Made by a program: the position numbers and the translations under genes | Notes under the pieces: model-generated | Databases searched by the model: none | What the model was told of the DNA's origin: nothing | Seen by the model: only the letters and a program-made list of their open reading frames with translations | Shown: positions 10,129 through 23,252 of the stretch, piece by piece | Layout: each line of letters begins with the position of its first letter | How positions within the stretch are numbered: position 1 is the stretch's first letter | Source: an uncultured Acetatifactor sp. | GTDB taxonomy: Bacteria; Bacillota; Clostridia; Lachnospirales; Lachnospiraceae | Length of the DNA stretch: 64,000 nucleotides | Direction of reading: 5' to 3' | NCBI GenBank assembly: GCA_947588705.1 | Contig: CANPYT010000003.1 | Coordinates: 20,023 to 84,022, forward strand

Positions 10129-11070
10129 TCAGCGGCACAGGATCATGCCCGCTGCGCCGTAGATCCCCGCATCGTTCCCAAGCTCCGCCAACGCCAGCTT
10201 CACTCCCCTGCAGGGAGGGAACGCATATTTATCCAATTCCGGGCGGACAAATTCCAGAAGGATCTCCCCGGCCTTTGAAACGCCTCCGCCGATCACAAAT
10301 ACTTCCGGGTTTACCACATTAGCAACTGCCGCAAGGCCCTTTCCCAGATACCGGCCGAACCGCCCTGCGATCTCTATGGCGACCTTATCTCCCGCTTTCA
10401 CCGCGTCAAACACTGCCTTGGCGGACAGATTGCCCTCCCGCAGAGTGCTGGGGGCATCGTCCTCAGCCAGCCGTCTCCTGGCCAGGCGGACGATTCCCGT
10501 AGCGGACGCATACTGCTCCAGGCAGCCCTTGTTCTTACAGCCGCATTCCTCCGTCTCATTGTCTTCTATATGGATGTGGCCGATCTCGCCTGCCGCTCCC
10601 GTGGCGCCTGTGATAATACTTCCATTCACGATGATACCGCCGCCCACGCCCGTGCCCAGCGTTACCGCCACCATATTTCTGTAGCCCTTGCCGCCACCCT
10701 GCCACATTTCGCCGAAAGCGGCGGCATTGGCATCGTTAGCTACCTTTACCGGTACATTAATATATGCGTTGAGCGCTTTTGGTATGTTAAAGGGCCTCCA
10801 TCCGATATTGACCGAGCCGCCCACAAGAGTTCCCTCAGCGTCTACCGCCCCCGGAACGCCGATGCCGATGCCGACCAGATCCTTCTCTTCGATTCCCTTT
10901 TCCTTCATTTTCTTCCGGATGCTCTCCGCCACATCCGGAAGGATGGATGCCCCCTCGTTGTCCTTCACCGTGGGGATTTCCCACTTGTCCAGGACGCGGC
11001 CGTCCAGATCAAAAAGCCCCAGTTTCACCGTGGTGCCCCCCACGTCTACGCCAAATGCATAATTTCCCAT
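10129..11070 (-). CDS. ROK-family glucokinase
   Basis: FGVDVGGTTVKLGLFD...VTLGTGVGGGIIVNG...EIGHIHIEDNETEECGCKNKGCLEQYASA. Confidence 0.92.
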   Translation of the reverse strand: MGNYAFGVDVGGTTVKLGLFDLDGRVLDKWEIPTVKDNEGASILPDVAESIRKKMKEKGIEEKDLVGIGIGVPGAVDAEGTLVGGSVNIGWRPFNIPKALNAYINVPVKVANDANAAAFGEMWQGGGKGYRNMVAVTLGTGVGGGIIVNGSIITGATGAAGEIGHIHIEDNETEECGCKNKGCLEQYASATGIVRLARRRLAEDDAPSTLREGNLSAKAVFDAVKAGDKVAIEIAGRFGRYLGKGLAAVANVVNPEVFVIGGGVSKAGEILLEFVRPELDKYAFPPCRGVKLALAELGNDAGIYGAAGMILCR

Positions 11071-11096
11071 ATTCCTTACCCCTTTCCGGCCTGTTT

Positions 11097-12041
11097 TTAT
11101 TCTTCGTCCTCTTCGTCACGCCGCTTGGCCAGAGAATTTTGTACTCTCGTATATAGCTCCTGGGCGGCGTTATACCCCATCTTTTTCTGGCGGTGGTTGA
11201 CCGCCGCGGACTCACAGATAATAGCCAGGTTCCGCCCGGGGCGGATGGGAATATCGTGGCACACCACTTTATTTCCCAGATATTCGGTATATTTTTCCTC
11301 CAGGCCAAGCCTGTCATACTCCTTGTCTTTGTCCCAATCCTCCAACCGGATCACCAGGTCTATGTTCTGGGTGTCCTTTACGGAAGAAGCGCCAAACAGC
11401 GCTTTTATATCCACAATACCTATGCCGCGCAGCTCGATCAAATGCTTTGTCACATCCGGCGCACTGCCCACCAGAGTGTCATCGCTCACCTTCCGCAGCT
11501 CCACCACATCGTCCGTCACCAGCCTATGCCCTCTCTTCACCAGCTCCAACGCCGCCTCGGATTTGCCGATACCGCTCTCACCGGTAATAAGCACACCCTC
11601 GCCATAGACATCGACCAACACGCCGTGCACGGAAATACAGGGCGCAAGTTTCACATTCAGCCAGCGTATGGTCTCGGCCATAAACGCGGATGTGGACTTC
11701 TTGGTAGAGAGCAGCGGTATCCGGTGCGCCAGGGCGGATTCCATAAAAATAGGATCCGGCTGCAGTTCCCTGCAGAACACGATAGCAGGAATGTCATAGC
11801 TCATCAGCTCATCGTACACTTCCCGCTTTCTCGCGTCACTCAGGCTTTCCACATAAGTGTATTCCACAAATCCCACCACCTGGAGACGGGTGGCGTCAAA
11901 ATGTTCAAAATATCCCGTCAGCTGAAGAGCCGGACGGTTGATATCGGGCTGAGTGATACGGATCCCCTTCATCTCGATCTCGGGAGTAAGATTGTCCAGT
12001 TTCATCTTTTCGATCAGCTGGTTCAAAGAAATACTTGCCAT
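11097..12041 (-). CDS. hprK: HPr(Ser) kinase/phosphorylase
   Basis: GVLVDVYGEGVLITGESGIGKSEAALELVKRGHRLVTDDVVEL; ELRGIGIVDIKALFGASSV. Confidence 0.95.
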   Translation of the reverse strand: MASISLNQLIEKMKLDNLTPEIEMKGIRITQPDINRPALQLTGYFEHFDATRLQVVGFVEYTYVESLSDARKREVYDELMSYDIPAIVFCRELQPDPIFMESALAHRIPLLSTKKSTSAFMAETIRWLNVKLAPCISVHGVLVDVYGEGVLITGESGIGKSEAALELVKRGHRLVTDDVVELRKVSDDTLVGSAPDVTKHLIELRGIGIVDIKALFGASSVKDTQNIDLVIRLEDWDKDKEYDRLGLEEKYTEYLGNKVVCHDIPIRPGRNLAIICESAAVNHRQKKMGYNAAQELYTRVQNSLAKRRDEEDEE

Positions 12042-12182
12042 GTTTTCCTCATTTCTGCGCGGCTCCTTTTGTTCCCCTCATCTCAAGGGCATCCGTACCC
12101 GGCGCCGGCCCTGCCGCGCGTAAAGCAGACCCCGTCTATTACCCTTGATTGTATCACAAGGCATGGCGTATGTGAAGTAATT

Positions 12183-14072
12183 TTATTTCAGTTGTTCCTT
12201 CTCCTCCCGCTCCCTGTCCCGGAAAAATTTCCAGATGCCCTCCGCCGCACTGCGGTTTAACTCCGGCAACGCCGCCAGCTCTTCCACGGACGCCGCCCTG
12301 ATCTCGTCAATGGACTTAAAATGCCGCATCAGCGCTTTCCGGCGGGCGGGCCCCACGCCCGGAATGTCATCCAGCACCGACTTCACCTGGGCCTTGCTTC
12401 GCAGAGACCGGTGATACTCGATGGCAAACCGGTGCGCTTCATCCTGCACCCGGGTGATCAGCTTAAACCCCTCGGAATGTGTATCGATCGGCAATTCCAC
12501 ATTGTTAAAATACAGCCCTCTGGTACGGTGGCTGTCGTCTTTGACCATGCCGCAGACCGGAATGGAAATGTGCAGTTCTTCCAACACGGACAGGGCAATA
12601 TTCACCTGCCCGCGGCCGCCGTCCATCATCAGCAGATCCGGAAATCTGGTAAAACTTCCATATTCCCTGTCCAGATCCTTTTCCGCCAGTTCCCGGCTTT
12701 CCTCCAGCCCGTGGCGAAAGCGTCTCGTCAGCACCTCCCGCATACAGGCATAATCATCCGGGCCGGACACCGTCTTGATCCGAAATTTCCGATAATCGCT
12801 TGGCTTCGGCTTTCCCTTCTCAAACACGATCATAGAGCCTACATTTTCAAAGCCGTTTATATTTGATATGTCGAAAGCTTCCATGCGCTCGATGCGGGAA
12901 AGCCCCAACAACGCCGCGATCTCCTTCACCGCCCCCACAGTGCGGCCCTCTTCCCGCTTCAGCCGCTCCCTGTCCTGCTCCAAAATATGTTTTGCATTCT
13001 GCGCGGCCAGCTCAACCAGCTTTTCCTTGGAACCGATCTTCGGCACCCGGAGATACACCCTCGCGCCCTTCCGCCCGGTAAGCCATTTTTCGATCAACTC
13101 CCTGTCGGGAATCTCGTACTGCAGCATCAGTTCCCTGGGAATAAAGGGCGTTCCGGCATAGAACTGCTTCACAAAATTTTCTAAAATACCGGGCTTGTCA
13201 TCTTCTGACACATGCGTCATATAGTAATGTTCCCGGCCGATCAGCTTGCCGTCCCGAACGAAAAACACCTGGACTACCGCTTCCCGTTCATCCTGATACA
13301 GGGCGATGACATCCTTATCTTCCCCGACGCTGTCCGTTATTTTTTGCTTTTGGGAAACAGACTTCACGCTGTTATAGAGATCCCTGTAACCGGCGGCCGC
13401 TTCAAAGTCCAACGTCTCCGCGGCTGCCTTCATCTTTCCCTCCAGGTCTTTCAAGATCAGGTTATAATTTCCGTTCAGAAATTCCAATGCCTGATCCACC
13501 TGCTCCCTGTACTGTTCCCTGCTCACATACCCCTGGCAGGGCGCAAGGCATTGTTTGATGTGATAATTCAGGCAGGGGCGCTCCAAGCCCATGTCCCTGG
13601 GAAGACTGCGGTTACAGGTGCGGAGGTGGTAAAGCTTATTCAACAGCTCTATGGTATCCTTCACCGCCGCCGCGCTGGTATAAGGCCCATAGTATTTTGA
13701 CTTGTCCTTTTTCATGGTTCTGGAAAAAAGGATGCGGGGATACTCTTCCCCCACAGTGACCTTTATATAAGGATAAGTCTTATCGTCTTTTAACAGAGTA
13801 TTATATTTTGGGGAATTTTCTTTGATCAGATTGTTTTCCAGCACAAGCGCTTCCAGCTCCGAGTCAGTGACAATATACTCAAAGCGGGCGATCAGAGAGA
13901 CCATCTTGTCGATCATTGGACCGCGCCCGATATTTTCCCGAAAGTAGGATCGGACGCGGTTGTGTAGATTTACGGCTTTTCCCACATACAAAATGACATC
14001 CTTGTCATCTCGCATAATGTAGACGCCTGGCTCCTTAGGGAGCTTTTTCAGTTCTTCTTCAAAGTTAAACAT
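12183..14072 (-). CDS. uvrC: Excinuclease ABC subunit C
   Basis: GIY-YIG start [45 protein letters not shown]-terminal HhH. Confidence 0.97.
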   Translation of the reverse strand: MFNFEEELKKLPKEPGVYIMRDDKDVILYVGKAVNLHNRVRSYFRENIGRGPMIDKMVSLIARFEYIVTDSELEALVLENNLIKENSPKYNTLLKDDKTYPYIKVTVGEEYPRILFSRTMKKDKSKYYGPYTSAAAVKDTIELLNKLYHLRTCNRSLPRDMGLERPCLNYHIKQCLAPCQGYVSREQYREQVDQALEFLNGNYNLILKDLEGKMKAAAETLDFEAAAGYRDLYNSVKSVSQKQKITDSVGEDKDVIALYQDEREAVVQVFFVRDGKLIGREHYYMTHVSEDDKPGILENFVKQFYAGTPFIPRELMLQYEIPDRELIEKWLTGRKGARVYLRVPKIGSKEKLVELAAQNAKHILEQDRERLKREEGRTVGAVKEIAALLGLSRIERMEAFDISNINGFENVGSMIVFEKGKPKPSDYRKFRIKTVSGPDDYACMREVLTRRFRHGLEESRELAEKDLDREYGSFTRFPDLLMMDGGRGQVNIALSVLEELHISIPVCGMVKDDSHRTRGLYFNNVELPIDTHSEGFKLITRVQDEAHRFAIEYHRSLRSKAQVKSVLDDIPGVGPARRKALMRHFKSIDEIRAASVEELAALPELNRSAAEGIWKFFRDREREEKEQLK

Positions 14073-14079
14073 GCGTTAT

Positions 14080-16272
14080 CTAATCTATCTTTCCGTTGGA
14101 AAAAACACCCGTAGCCTGTTGCTGTTTCTGTTGCTCCTGCTCCTGACTCACGGCCCCGTCCCGTTCTTCAGCCCGGAGCGGTTCCGGTGCGTCAGCCTGC
14201 TCCGGCATCTGGGCCTGAACCGGTTCCCCGGACTGCGAAGGCGCCTCATCCCGCTCTGCCTCCCCGGCGCCGTCTTTCTTCTCCTCGGGCTCGGGAAGTC
14301 CTTTTTCCCTGCGGAAGATCTCCATAAATTCCTTGCCGGTAATGGTTTCCTTCTCGATCAGGTACTCCGCCAGCTTATCCATCACATCCCGGTTGTCGCG
14401 GAGCAGCGAAAGTGCTTTTTCATAGCTTTCCTTCAGGATCTGAACCACTTCCGCATCGATCTCAGCCGCGGTGGTATCGCTGCATGTCAGCTCCGCCCGG
14501 CCTTCCAGGTACTGGCTTTCTATGGTGGCAAGCCCCACCAGGCCGAATTTTTTGCTCATGCCGTAGCGTGTGACCATATTGCGGGCAATGCTTGTCGCCC
14601 TCTCGATATCGTTCGCGGCCCCCGTAGTCACCGTATCGAACACGATCTCTTCCGCCGCCCGGCCGCCTACCAGGCCGACCAGCATATCCCTCAGTTCCGC
14701 CTCCGTATTCAGGTATTTTTCCTCCTCCGGCACCTGCATCACGTACCCAAGCGCCCCCATGGTCCTCGGCACAATAGTGATCTTCTGCACGGGCTCGGAA
14801 TTTTTCTGCAGGGCGCTGATCAGCGCATGTCCCACCTCGTGGTAGGACACGATCCGGCGCTCCTCCTTGCTCATAATGCGGTCCTTCTTTTCCTTTCCTA
14901 CCAGGACTACCTCCACGGCGTCGAACAGGTCTTTCTGGCTCACATACTCGCGGCCCTCCTTGACCGCATTGATGGCCGCCTCGTTGATCATATTTGCAAG
15001 ATCAGAACCCACGGCGCCGCTGGTTGCCAGCGCTATGGCGTCCAGGTCCACGCTCTCATCCATCTTCACGTCCTTTGCGTGGACTTTCAATATCTCCACA
15101 CGGCCCTTCAGATCCGGCTTGTCCACAATGATCCGCCTGTCAAAACGGCCCGGGCGCAAAAGCGCCTTATCCAAAATCTCAGGGCGGTTAGTGGCTCCCA
15201 GGATCAGAATACCCTTAGAGCTGTCAAAACCATCCATCTCGGACAGAAGCTGGTTCAGGGTCTGCTCCCGCTCCTCATTCCCTCCGCCATACTTGGAGTC
15301 ACGGCTTCTTCCGATGGCGTCGATCTCGTCGATAAAGATAATGCAGGGCGCGTTCTTCGTCGCTTCCCGGAACAGGTCGCGAACACGGCTGGCTCCCACG
15401 CCCACATAGAGTTCGATAAAGTCGGAACCGGTCAGAGAGAAAAACGGCACATGGGCCTCGCCGGCCACAGCTTTCGCCAGCAGCGTCTTACCCGTTCCGG
15501 GAGGCCCCACCAAAAGCGCCCCCTTGGGCAGCCGGGCGCCGATCTTGGAATATTTTCCGGGATTGTGCAGAAAATCCACCACCTCCACCAGCGATTCCTT
15601 GGCCTCGTCCTCGCCGGCCACATCCTTAAAGGTCACGCCGGTCTCCTTCTGCACATACACCTTGGCGTTGCTCTTGCCGACGCCCATGGGTCCGCCGCTT
15701 CCGCCCATCCTCCGAAACAGGAAGCTCAAAAGTATCCACATAAGCACAACGGGCAGGATCACGCCCACTATGATATTCAAAACCAATTCGGAGCTGTCGC
15801 TCGGCGTCCTGCGGCCGTCGATGCCATGTTCCTCCAGCCGGGCCATCAGGGTATCCATATCCTCCATGAGGATCGTGGTATACTGCTCCCGGGTCTCCTG
15901 AGGATAAAACCCGAAACCAAAACCATAGCCATAACCATAGCCGGGCGCGGATTTATCGGAATCCTGATCCGCCTTCAGGGTAAACTGTATCTCCCCGCTG
16001 CTCAGCAGATTCACTTCCTCTACTTTCTCTTCCTCGATATATTCCAGGAACCTGCTGTATGAAACCTGCTCGCTCTCGCCGCTGCCGGAAAGCCACCGCA
16101 TAAAGCTGATGGCGAGCACCAGGGTACCCAGCGTGACCAAAAGCACCACCAGCATACTGGGCCGCCTGGGCGGCTCGCCGCCATTCCCGCCTCCGCCGTT
16201 CCCGGAACCGTTTGCGCCTCCGCCGTTGTTGTATCCACCGCCATTTCCATATTCATTCAACTGATTTTCCAT
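14080..16272 (-). CDS. ftsH: ATP-dependent zinc metalloprotease FtsH
   Basis: [21 protein letters not shown] region, HEVGH zinc motif ([13 protein letters not shown]). Confidence 0.97.
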   Translation of the reverse strand: MENQLNEYGNGGGYNNGGGANGSGNGGGGNGGEPPRRPSMLVVLLVTLGTLVLAISFMRWLSGSGESEQVSYSRFLEYIEEEKVEEVNLLSSGEIQFTLKADQDSDKSAPGYGYGYGFGFGFYPQETREQYTTILMEDMDTLMARLEEHGIDGRRTPSDSSELVLNIIVGVILPVVLMWILLSFLFRRMGGSGGPMGVGKSNAKVYVQKETGVTFKDVAGEDEAKESLVEVVDFLHNPGKYSKIGARLPKGALLVGPPGTGKTLLAKAVAGEAHVPFFSLTGSDFIELYVGVGASRVRDLFREATKNAPCIIFIDEIDAIGRSRDSKYGGGNEEREQTLNQLLSEMDGFDSSKGILILGATNRPEILDKALLRPGRFDRRIIVDKPDLKGRVEILKVHAKDVKMDESVDLDAIALATSGAVGSDLANMINEAAINAVKEGREYVSQKDLFDAVEVVLVGKEKKDRIMSKEERRIVSYHEVGHALISALQKNSEPVQKITIVPRTMGALGYVMQVPEEEKYLNTEAELRDMLVGLVGGRAAEEIVFDTVTTGAANDIERATSIARNMVTRYGMSKKFGLVGLATIESQYLEGRAELTCSDTTAAEIDAEVVQILKESYEKALSLLRDNRDVMDKLAEYLIEKETITGKEFMEIFRREKGLPEPEEKKDGAGEAERDEAPSQSGEPVQAQMPEQADAPEPLRAEERDGAVSQEQEQQKQQQATGVFSNGKID

Positions 16273-16434
16273 AGTAACTCCATTTCAGGTATTTTCGTCT
16301 TACATTCAGCATTCCCGTTTCCAGGTGAATTAAATCTATTTTATTATAGAAAGAACCGATTGATAAATCAATAGAAGAATTGTGAAAAAATGGTGTTCAA
16401 ACCGAAAAAGATTTATAAAATGCCCCTATGGCGT

Positions 16435-16554
16435 CTATAACCATCTGTTTCTGGCCTTCCTCATAATTTTCTCCTGAATCTGCTCCTTCCCCTGTTCCAG
16501 CCAATCCTCGGGCGCTTTCTGATCGGATACAAGATTCACGCTGATATTGGTCAC
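16435..16554 (-). CDS. Possible small ORF (39 aa), absent from the supplied ORF track
   Basis: GTG start preceded by AGGAAG; VTNISVNLVSDQKAPEDWLEQGKEQIQEKIMRKARNRWL*. Confidence 0.3.
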   Translation of the reverse strand: MTNISVNLVSDQKAPEDWLEQGKEQIQEKIMRKARNRWL

Positions 16555-16829
16555 ATAATCGCTTCCTATGGTTTCTATCTTCTTTCCTGCCGAAACCTCC
16601 AAGAGATGTCAGCCAGTTTAACAGCTACAAGGTGTAATTCTATCAACTTCCCCCTTTTCTGTCAAGGACTGCCGCACAACGCGTTCCAGGTACTTCCATT
16701 TCTTTTTCGGAATCCGTATTTTTTTCATTCCAATGGGAACGGATTTGTGCTAAAATATATCAGTGATTGTTTGTGCCGGCGCAGGGCAACCAGAATACAA
16801 AAGGCCGCCGGGCCGCAGGGTGGGGAGAT

Positions 16830-18305
16830 ATGAAACCAGGATTCGACAATGAAAAATACTTAAAAATGCAGTCTGAGCGCATAAAGGAGCGCATCGGCCA
16901 GTTCGGGAACAAGCTGTACCTGGAGTTTGGAGGAAAACTTTTTGACGACTACCACGCTTCCAGGGTACTCCCCGGATTTGCGCCCGATTCAAAGCTCAGA
17001 ATGCTGATGCAGCTCTCCGAATACGCGGAGATCGTCATTGTCATCAGCGCCGCGGACATTGAAAAAAACAAAGTGCGGGGCGACCTGGGCATCACCTACG
17101 ACGTGGATGTGCTCCGTCTCAGAGACGAATTTCTGCAAAAGGGCCTATATATCGGCAGCGTGGTCATCACCCACTATACCGGCCAGAACAGCGCCGACCA
17201 GTTCAAGGCAAAGCTGGAAAAAAAGAACATCCGGGTATACCTGCATTACACCATTGAGGGATACCCTGCCAACGTTCCGCTGATCGTCAGCGAGAACGGC
17301 TACGGACGAAACGATTACATAGAGACCTCCCGTCCTCTGGTCGTAGTAACCGCCCCCGGCCCGGGAAGCGGAAAGATGGCTACCTGTCTCTCTCAGCTGT
17401 ATCATGACAACCTTCGCGGGATCAAAGCGGGGTATGCAAAGTTTGAGACCTTCCCCATCTGGAACATTCCGCTGAAGCATCCGATCAATCTGGCTTACGA
17501 GGCCGCAACAGCGGACTTAAATGATGTGAACATGATCGATCCTTTCCACCTGGAGGCTTACGGCGAGACCGCGGTGAATTACAACCGGGATATTGAGATC
17601 TTTCCCGTGCTGAACGCTATTTTTGAGGGCATTTACGGCAGCAATCCATATAAATCTCCCACAGACATGGGCGTAAATATGGCGGGAAACTGCATTATGG
17701 ACGATGAGGTCTGCTGCCGCGCCTCCAATATGGAGATCATTCGGCGGTATTATTCAGCCCTGAACAAGGTGGTTCGGGACGAGGCTTCCGAAAACGAGGT
17801 CTACAAGATCGAGCTCCTGATGAAACAGGCAAAGATCACTACAGATGACAGAAGTGTCACATTAGCCGCAAAGAAACGGGCGGAGGAACTCGGCGTTCCC
17901 ACCGCCGCCATCGAGCTGCCGGACGGCCATATCATCACGTCCAAAACCACGGCTTTCCTTGGCGCATCCGCCGCGCTTTTGCTGAACGCCCTGAAACATC
18001 TGGCCGGCATAGACCATGACACGCGACTGATCAAGCCGGAAGCCATTGAGCCCATCCAGGACTTGAAGGTGCGCTATCTCGGCGGGAAAAACCCAAGGCT
18101 CCACACAGACGAGGCGCTGATCGCCCTGTCGCTGGCTGCCTGCTCGGATGACAATGCCGGCCGCGCCTTAGAGCAACTTCCGGCACTGAGAGGCTGCCAG
18201 GCGCACACCTCCGTCATGCTTTCGGAGGTGGATATCAAGATCTTTAAAAAGCTGGGCGTGGACCTAACCAGCGAACCGATCCTGGCATCGAAAAAACGGT
18301 ACTGA
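16830..18305 (+). CDS. DUF1846 family protein
   Basis: [50 protein letters not shown]...[23 protein letters not shown]. Confidence 0.93.
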   Translation: MKPGFDNEKYLKMQSERIKERIGQFGNKLYLEFGGKLFDDYHASRVLPGFAPDSKLRMLMQLSEYAEIVIVISAADIEKNKVRGDLGITYDVDVLRLRDEFLQKGLYIGSVVITHYTGQNSADQFKAKLEKKNIRVYLHYTIEGYPANVPLIVSENGYGRNDYIETSRPLVVVTAPGPGSGKMATCLSQLYHDNLRGIKAGYAKFETFPIWNIPLKHPINLAYEAATADLNDVNMIDPFHLEAYGETAVNYNRDIEIFPVLNAIFEGIYGSNPYKSPTDMGVNMAGNCIMDDEVCCRASNMEIIRRYYSALNKVVRDEASENEVYKIELLMKQAKITTDDRSVTLAAKKRAEELGVPTAAIELPDGHIITSKTTAFLGASAALLLNALKHLAGIDHDTRLIKPEAIEPIQDLKVRYLGGKNPRLHTDEALIALSLAACSDDNAGRALEQLPALRGCQAHTSVMLSEVDIKIFKKLGVDLTSEPILASKKRY

Positions 18306-18409
18306 CCCTTAGGACTGCCCGAAGGGAACTGTTCCGCTCCCTGCCTGTGGCCGCGCGCTGCCGGATACAGGCAAATGACAATCGAAAACAGCGCAGAAAA
18401 GAGGTACTT

Positions 18410-20025
<1,616 letters not shown>

Positions 20026-20029
<4 letters not shown>

Positions 20030-21159
20030 AAAAGACATTTTTGAAAAGAACCGCCTCTTTCTTTAAGAAAGAGACGGTCCTGTGTATCGCAGCTCTGCTG
20101 TCCTTCCTTTCCGCTTTTTTGGTGCCGCCTTCCGCGGAATATTGGAAATATATCGACTGGCGGGTATTGGCGTTGCTCTTCGGGCTGATGCTGGTGGTAA
20201 AGGGCTTTCAAAGCATCGGCCTGTTCCAGTACCTCGGGACAAAGCTTCTTTCCCGCATACATACTACCCGGCAGCTCTGCCTGCTGTTGACTGCTCTCTG
20301 CTTTTTCTCCGCCATGCTGATCACCAATGACGTGGCGCTGATCACCTTTGTGCCTTTCGCCGTGATGATCCTCTCCATGGCCGGCGGGAAGGAACTCCTC
20401 ATTCCCGTGGTGGCGCTCCAGACCATCGCCGCCAACCTGGGCAGTATGCTGACCCCCATCGGAAATCCTCAGAACTTATATCTCTATTCGGCGTTTTCCA
20501 TTCCCATGGGGCGGTTTCTGTCAGAAATGCTTCCTCTGACACTCCTGTCATTTTTGCTGCTGACGATCAGCATCTTTTTGCTGCCGGACAAAAAAATCCA
20601 GGCCAAAACCCCGGAAGTGTTTCCGGCTCCTCCCGGCTTCCGGCTGGCCTGTTACCTGCTGCTGTTCCTCGTCGCGTTAAGCTGCGTGGTGCGGCTGCTG
20701 CCCTGGCCGGCGATGCTGGCGATACTGATCGCCGCCGTGCTGATCCTGGACCGAAAGCTTTTCCGGGCGGTGGATTACTTTCTGCTGCTGACTTTTGTAT
20801 GCTTTTTCCTGTTTATCGGAAATATGGAACGGATCCCCGCCATATCCGGGCTGCTGCATGCTTTTATCCGCGGGAAGGAGCTTCTCCTCGGCATCCTGTT
20901 CAGCCAGTGCATCAGCAACGTGCCTGCCGCCATCCTGCTGTCCGGATTTACCGATGCCGCAAGGCCCCTGCTCTACGGCGTAAACATCGGCGGCCTCGGC
21001 ACACTGATCGCTTCTCTGGCAAGCGTGATTTCCTTTCGGATCTACGGCGCCGACAGCGATGCCTCCAAAGGACGCTACCTGAAAACCTTTACCCTGTACA
21101 ACATCGCCTTCCTGGCGCCGCTTGCGGCAGCGGCCGCACTGCTTCTTCACCTGACCTGA
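20026..21159 (+). CDS. SLC13/ArsB-NhaD superfamily anion transporter
   Basis: Polytopic membrane protein with [15 protein letters not shown] and [12 protein letters not shown] signatures; ATGA overlap with pyrG stop. Confidence 0.8.
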
Positions 21160-21162
21160 CTG

Positions 21163-22047
21163 TCATAATTTCTTTAAATAGTGGCCCAGCACATTTACGC
21201 CCTCATTCAGCACGATAAAAGCCTCGGGATCGTACTTGTGGATGATGGCCCGCAGCCGGTGCACCTCGTATTTCGAGAGCATGATGTATAAGATGTGGGA
21301 GCGGTCATAAGTATAAGCCCCCAGGGCGGACCACTTGGTGATGCCGCGGTTCAGCTCCTGGAACACTTCCTTTTCCAGGGCGGTGGTATCCGCTTTGGTG
21401 ATGACCGTAACCTCCACATTGATGTTCTGGGTGTGTACCCTGTCCATGGCAACAGAATACACGGCGGAATAGATGATGCAATATACTACGATCTCTATGT
21501 CAAACAGCAAAAGGCACACGGCATACAGTGCTATGTTGACAAAAAGGTTGACCTTTCCCACGCTGAAATCCTGCTTCCACCTGGCCAGCAGTACGCCTAT
21601 TACATCCATTCCGCCCCCGGAAGCTCCCATCCTCAGCATGATCCCCGTTCCCGCACCGGCGATGATGCCGCCGACCACACACGCGGCCATTCTCTCTTCT
21701 ACGATCTGAGCGGTGGGGATCAGCGACAAAAACACCGTTATGGCGGTGACCGCAACAAGAGTCTTTCCAAAAAACCTCCGCCCGATCCGTTTAAACGCCA
21801 CCACAAAGATGGGGATGTTTATGGCATAATAAATTACGCCGGCAATATCGAACGTCTCAAAGTGAAGCCCGAAAAACCGGATAAAGACAGTTCGGATCAC
21901 CTGGCAGATACCCATGACGCCGCCGGTGTACAGACCGGCGGGCACCACGAAAAGGTTGATGCCTGCCGCGTACAGGAACGCCCCCAGGACGCTTCCCAGC
22001 GCCCGCTTTCCCTCCTGCTTTACACTCTCTTTATTCATTTTATTCAT
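21163..22047 (-). CDS. YitT family membrane protein
   Basis: LGAFLYAAGINLFVVPAGLYTGGVMGICQVI; C-terminal DUF2179 region ILYIMLSKYEVHRLRAIIHKYDPEAFI. Confidence 0.9.
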   Translation of the reverse strand: MNKMNKESVKQEGKRALGSVLGAFLYAAGINLFVVPAGLYTGGVMGICQVIRTVFIRFFGLHFETFDIAGVIYYAINIPIFVVAFKRIGRRFFGKTLVAVTAITVFLSLIPTAQIVEERMAACVVGGIIAGAGTGIMLRMGASGGGMDVIGVLLARWKQDFSVGKVNLFVNIALYAVCLLLFDIEIVVYCIIYSAVYSVAMDRVHTQNINVEVTVITKADTTALEKEVFQELNRGITKWSALGAYTYDRSHILYIMLSKYEVHRLRAIIHKYDPEAFIVLNEGVNVLGHYLKKL

Positions 22048-22366
22048 TGGCCAAAGCCTGCTCGATCTTGTTTTTAAATTCCGCCGCGGAAGAAGCCCCC
22101 ATCCAGCTGGCCGCAGCCGAACCGTTCCGGAAAACCATAAAGGTGGGGATGCTCACGATGCGATACTGTTGGGCGATCTGCATGTTCTCATCCGTGTTGA
22201 GTTTTCCAACCTTCAGTTTCCCCTCAAACTCCTCCGCCACCTTCTCCACCAGCGGAGCCATCATCTTACAGGGGCCGCACCAGTCCGCGTAGAAATCTAC
22301 CAGCACAGGCAGTTCCGACCGCAGCACCTCCTCCTCAAAGTTTTCCGTCGTGAATTTGTATTCCAT
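22040..22366 (-). CDS. trxA: Thioredoxin
   Basis: VLVDFYADWCGPCKMMAPLVEKVAEEF. Confidence 0.95.
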   Translation of the reverse strand: MEYKFTTENFEEEVLRSELPVLVDFYADWCGPCKMMAPLVEKVAEEFEGKLKVGKLNTDENMQIAQQYRIVSIPTFMVFRNGSAAASWMGASSAAEFKNKIEQALANE

Positions 22367-22399
22367 ATTACAGTCCTTTCCGTGCCGATTGGCGGCACA

Positions 22400-23077
22400 T
22401 TATTTTACTTGCGCCCTCCGTCCGGCCATGCCGGTACGGCTGATCACATATTTACAGATCGGGTTGCCCTGCGCAGAAAATTTTTCCTCATACTCCGTCA
22501 TCACGTTGCCGCGCACCAACTCCTCATCGCCGTGCAGGTCAAAAGTTATCACCTCCGCCTGCCATCCGGCGGGTTCCAGCTCCCCCACCGCAAAATCAAA
22601 CAGCGCCCTGTTGTCTGTCTTGAACTCCAGTTTTCCATCTTTTTTCAGGATCACATCGTATCGGGCCAGAAATTCCCTGGAGGGAAGCCTGCGCTTGGCA
22701 TGTCTGTCCTTGGGCCATGGATCCGAAAAGTTCAGGAAGATCCGATCCACCTCGCCAGGTGCGAACACAGACAAGATATCCTCCGCATCCATGCGCAGAA
22801 ATTTCAGGTTCGGGAGCTCCTCCCGCTCCATCTTCTGGATCGCCCGGAGCAGTACGCTGGAATATTTTTCAATTCCGATATAATTGATCTCCGGGTGGGC
22901 CTTAGCCATAGTATGTATGAATTTCCCCTTTCCCATTCCGATCTCGATCTGTATGGGGGCATCGTTTCCAAAAATTTTCTTCCATTTGCCGGGGCAGTCC
23001 GGCAAAACCGCCTCCTGCACCACATAAGGGCTCCCCGCGATCACCTCTCTGGAACCCGTAATATTCCGCAGTCTCAT
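22400..23077 (-). CDS. trmB: tRNA (guanosine(46)-N7)-methyltransferase
   Basis: IQIEIGMGKGKFI...LNFSDPWPKDRHAKRRL. Confidence 0.94.
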   Translation of the reverse strand: MRLRNITGSREVIAGSPYVVQEAVLPDCPGKWKKIFGNDAPIQIEIGMGKGKFIHTMAKAHPEINYIGIEKYSSVLLRAIQKMEREELPNLKFLRMDAEDILSVFAPGEVDRIFLNFSDPWPKDRHAKRRLPSREFLARYDVILKKDGKLEFKTDNRALFDFAVGELEPAGWQAEVITFDLHGDEELVRGNVMTEYEEKFSAQGNPICKYVISRTGMAGRRAQVK

Positions 23078-23252
23078 AAACCCTCTTTCCGTTCTCTCTG
23101 ACAGGATCTGCTTTTAAACTTATTATACCACAGGAAACCAAAAGGTCAATTTAAACACACACCAGAAAAAATGTAACGCGCTCCCTCTTTCCTCTTTGGT
23201 TTTTTTCAAAAATGTTGTATACTGTACCTACACGGAAACGGAGAGAGTGCCT

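Noticed and set aside
14071-16062. 663-aa plus-strand ORF
   Set aside because: Exact antisense of ftsH; long shadow ORF produced by high GC, no recognisable motifs.
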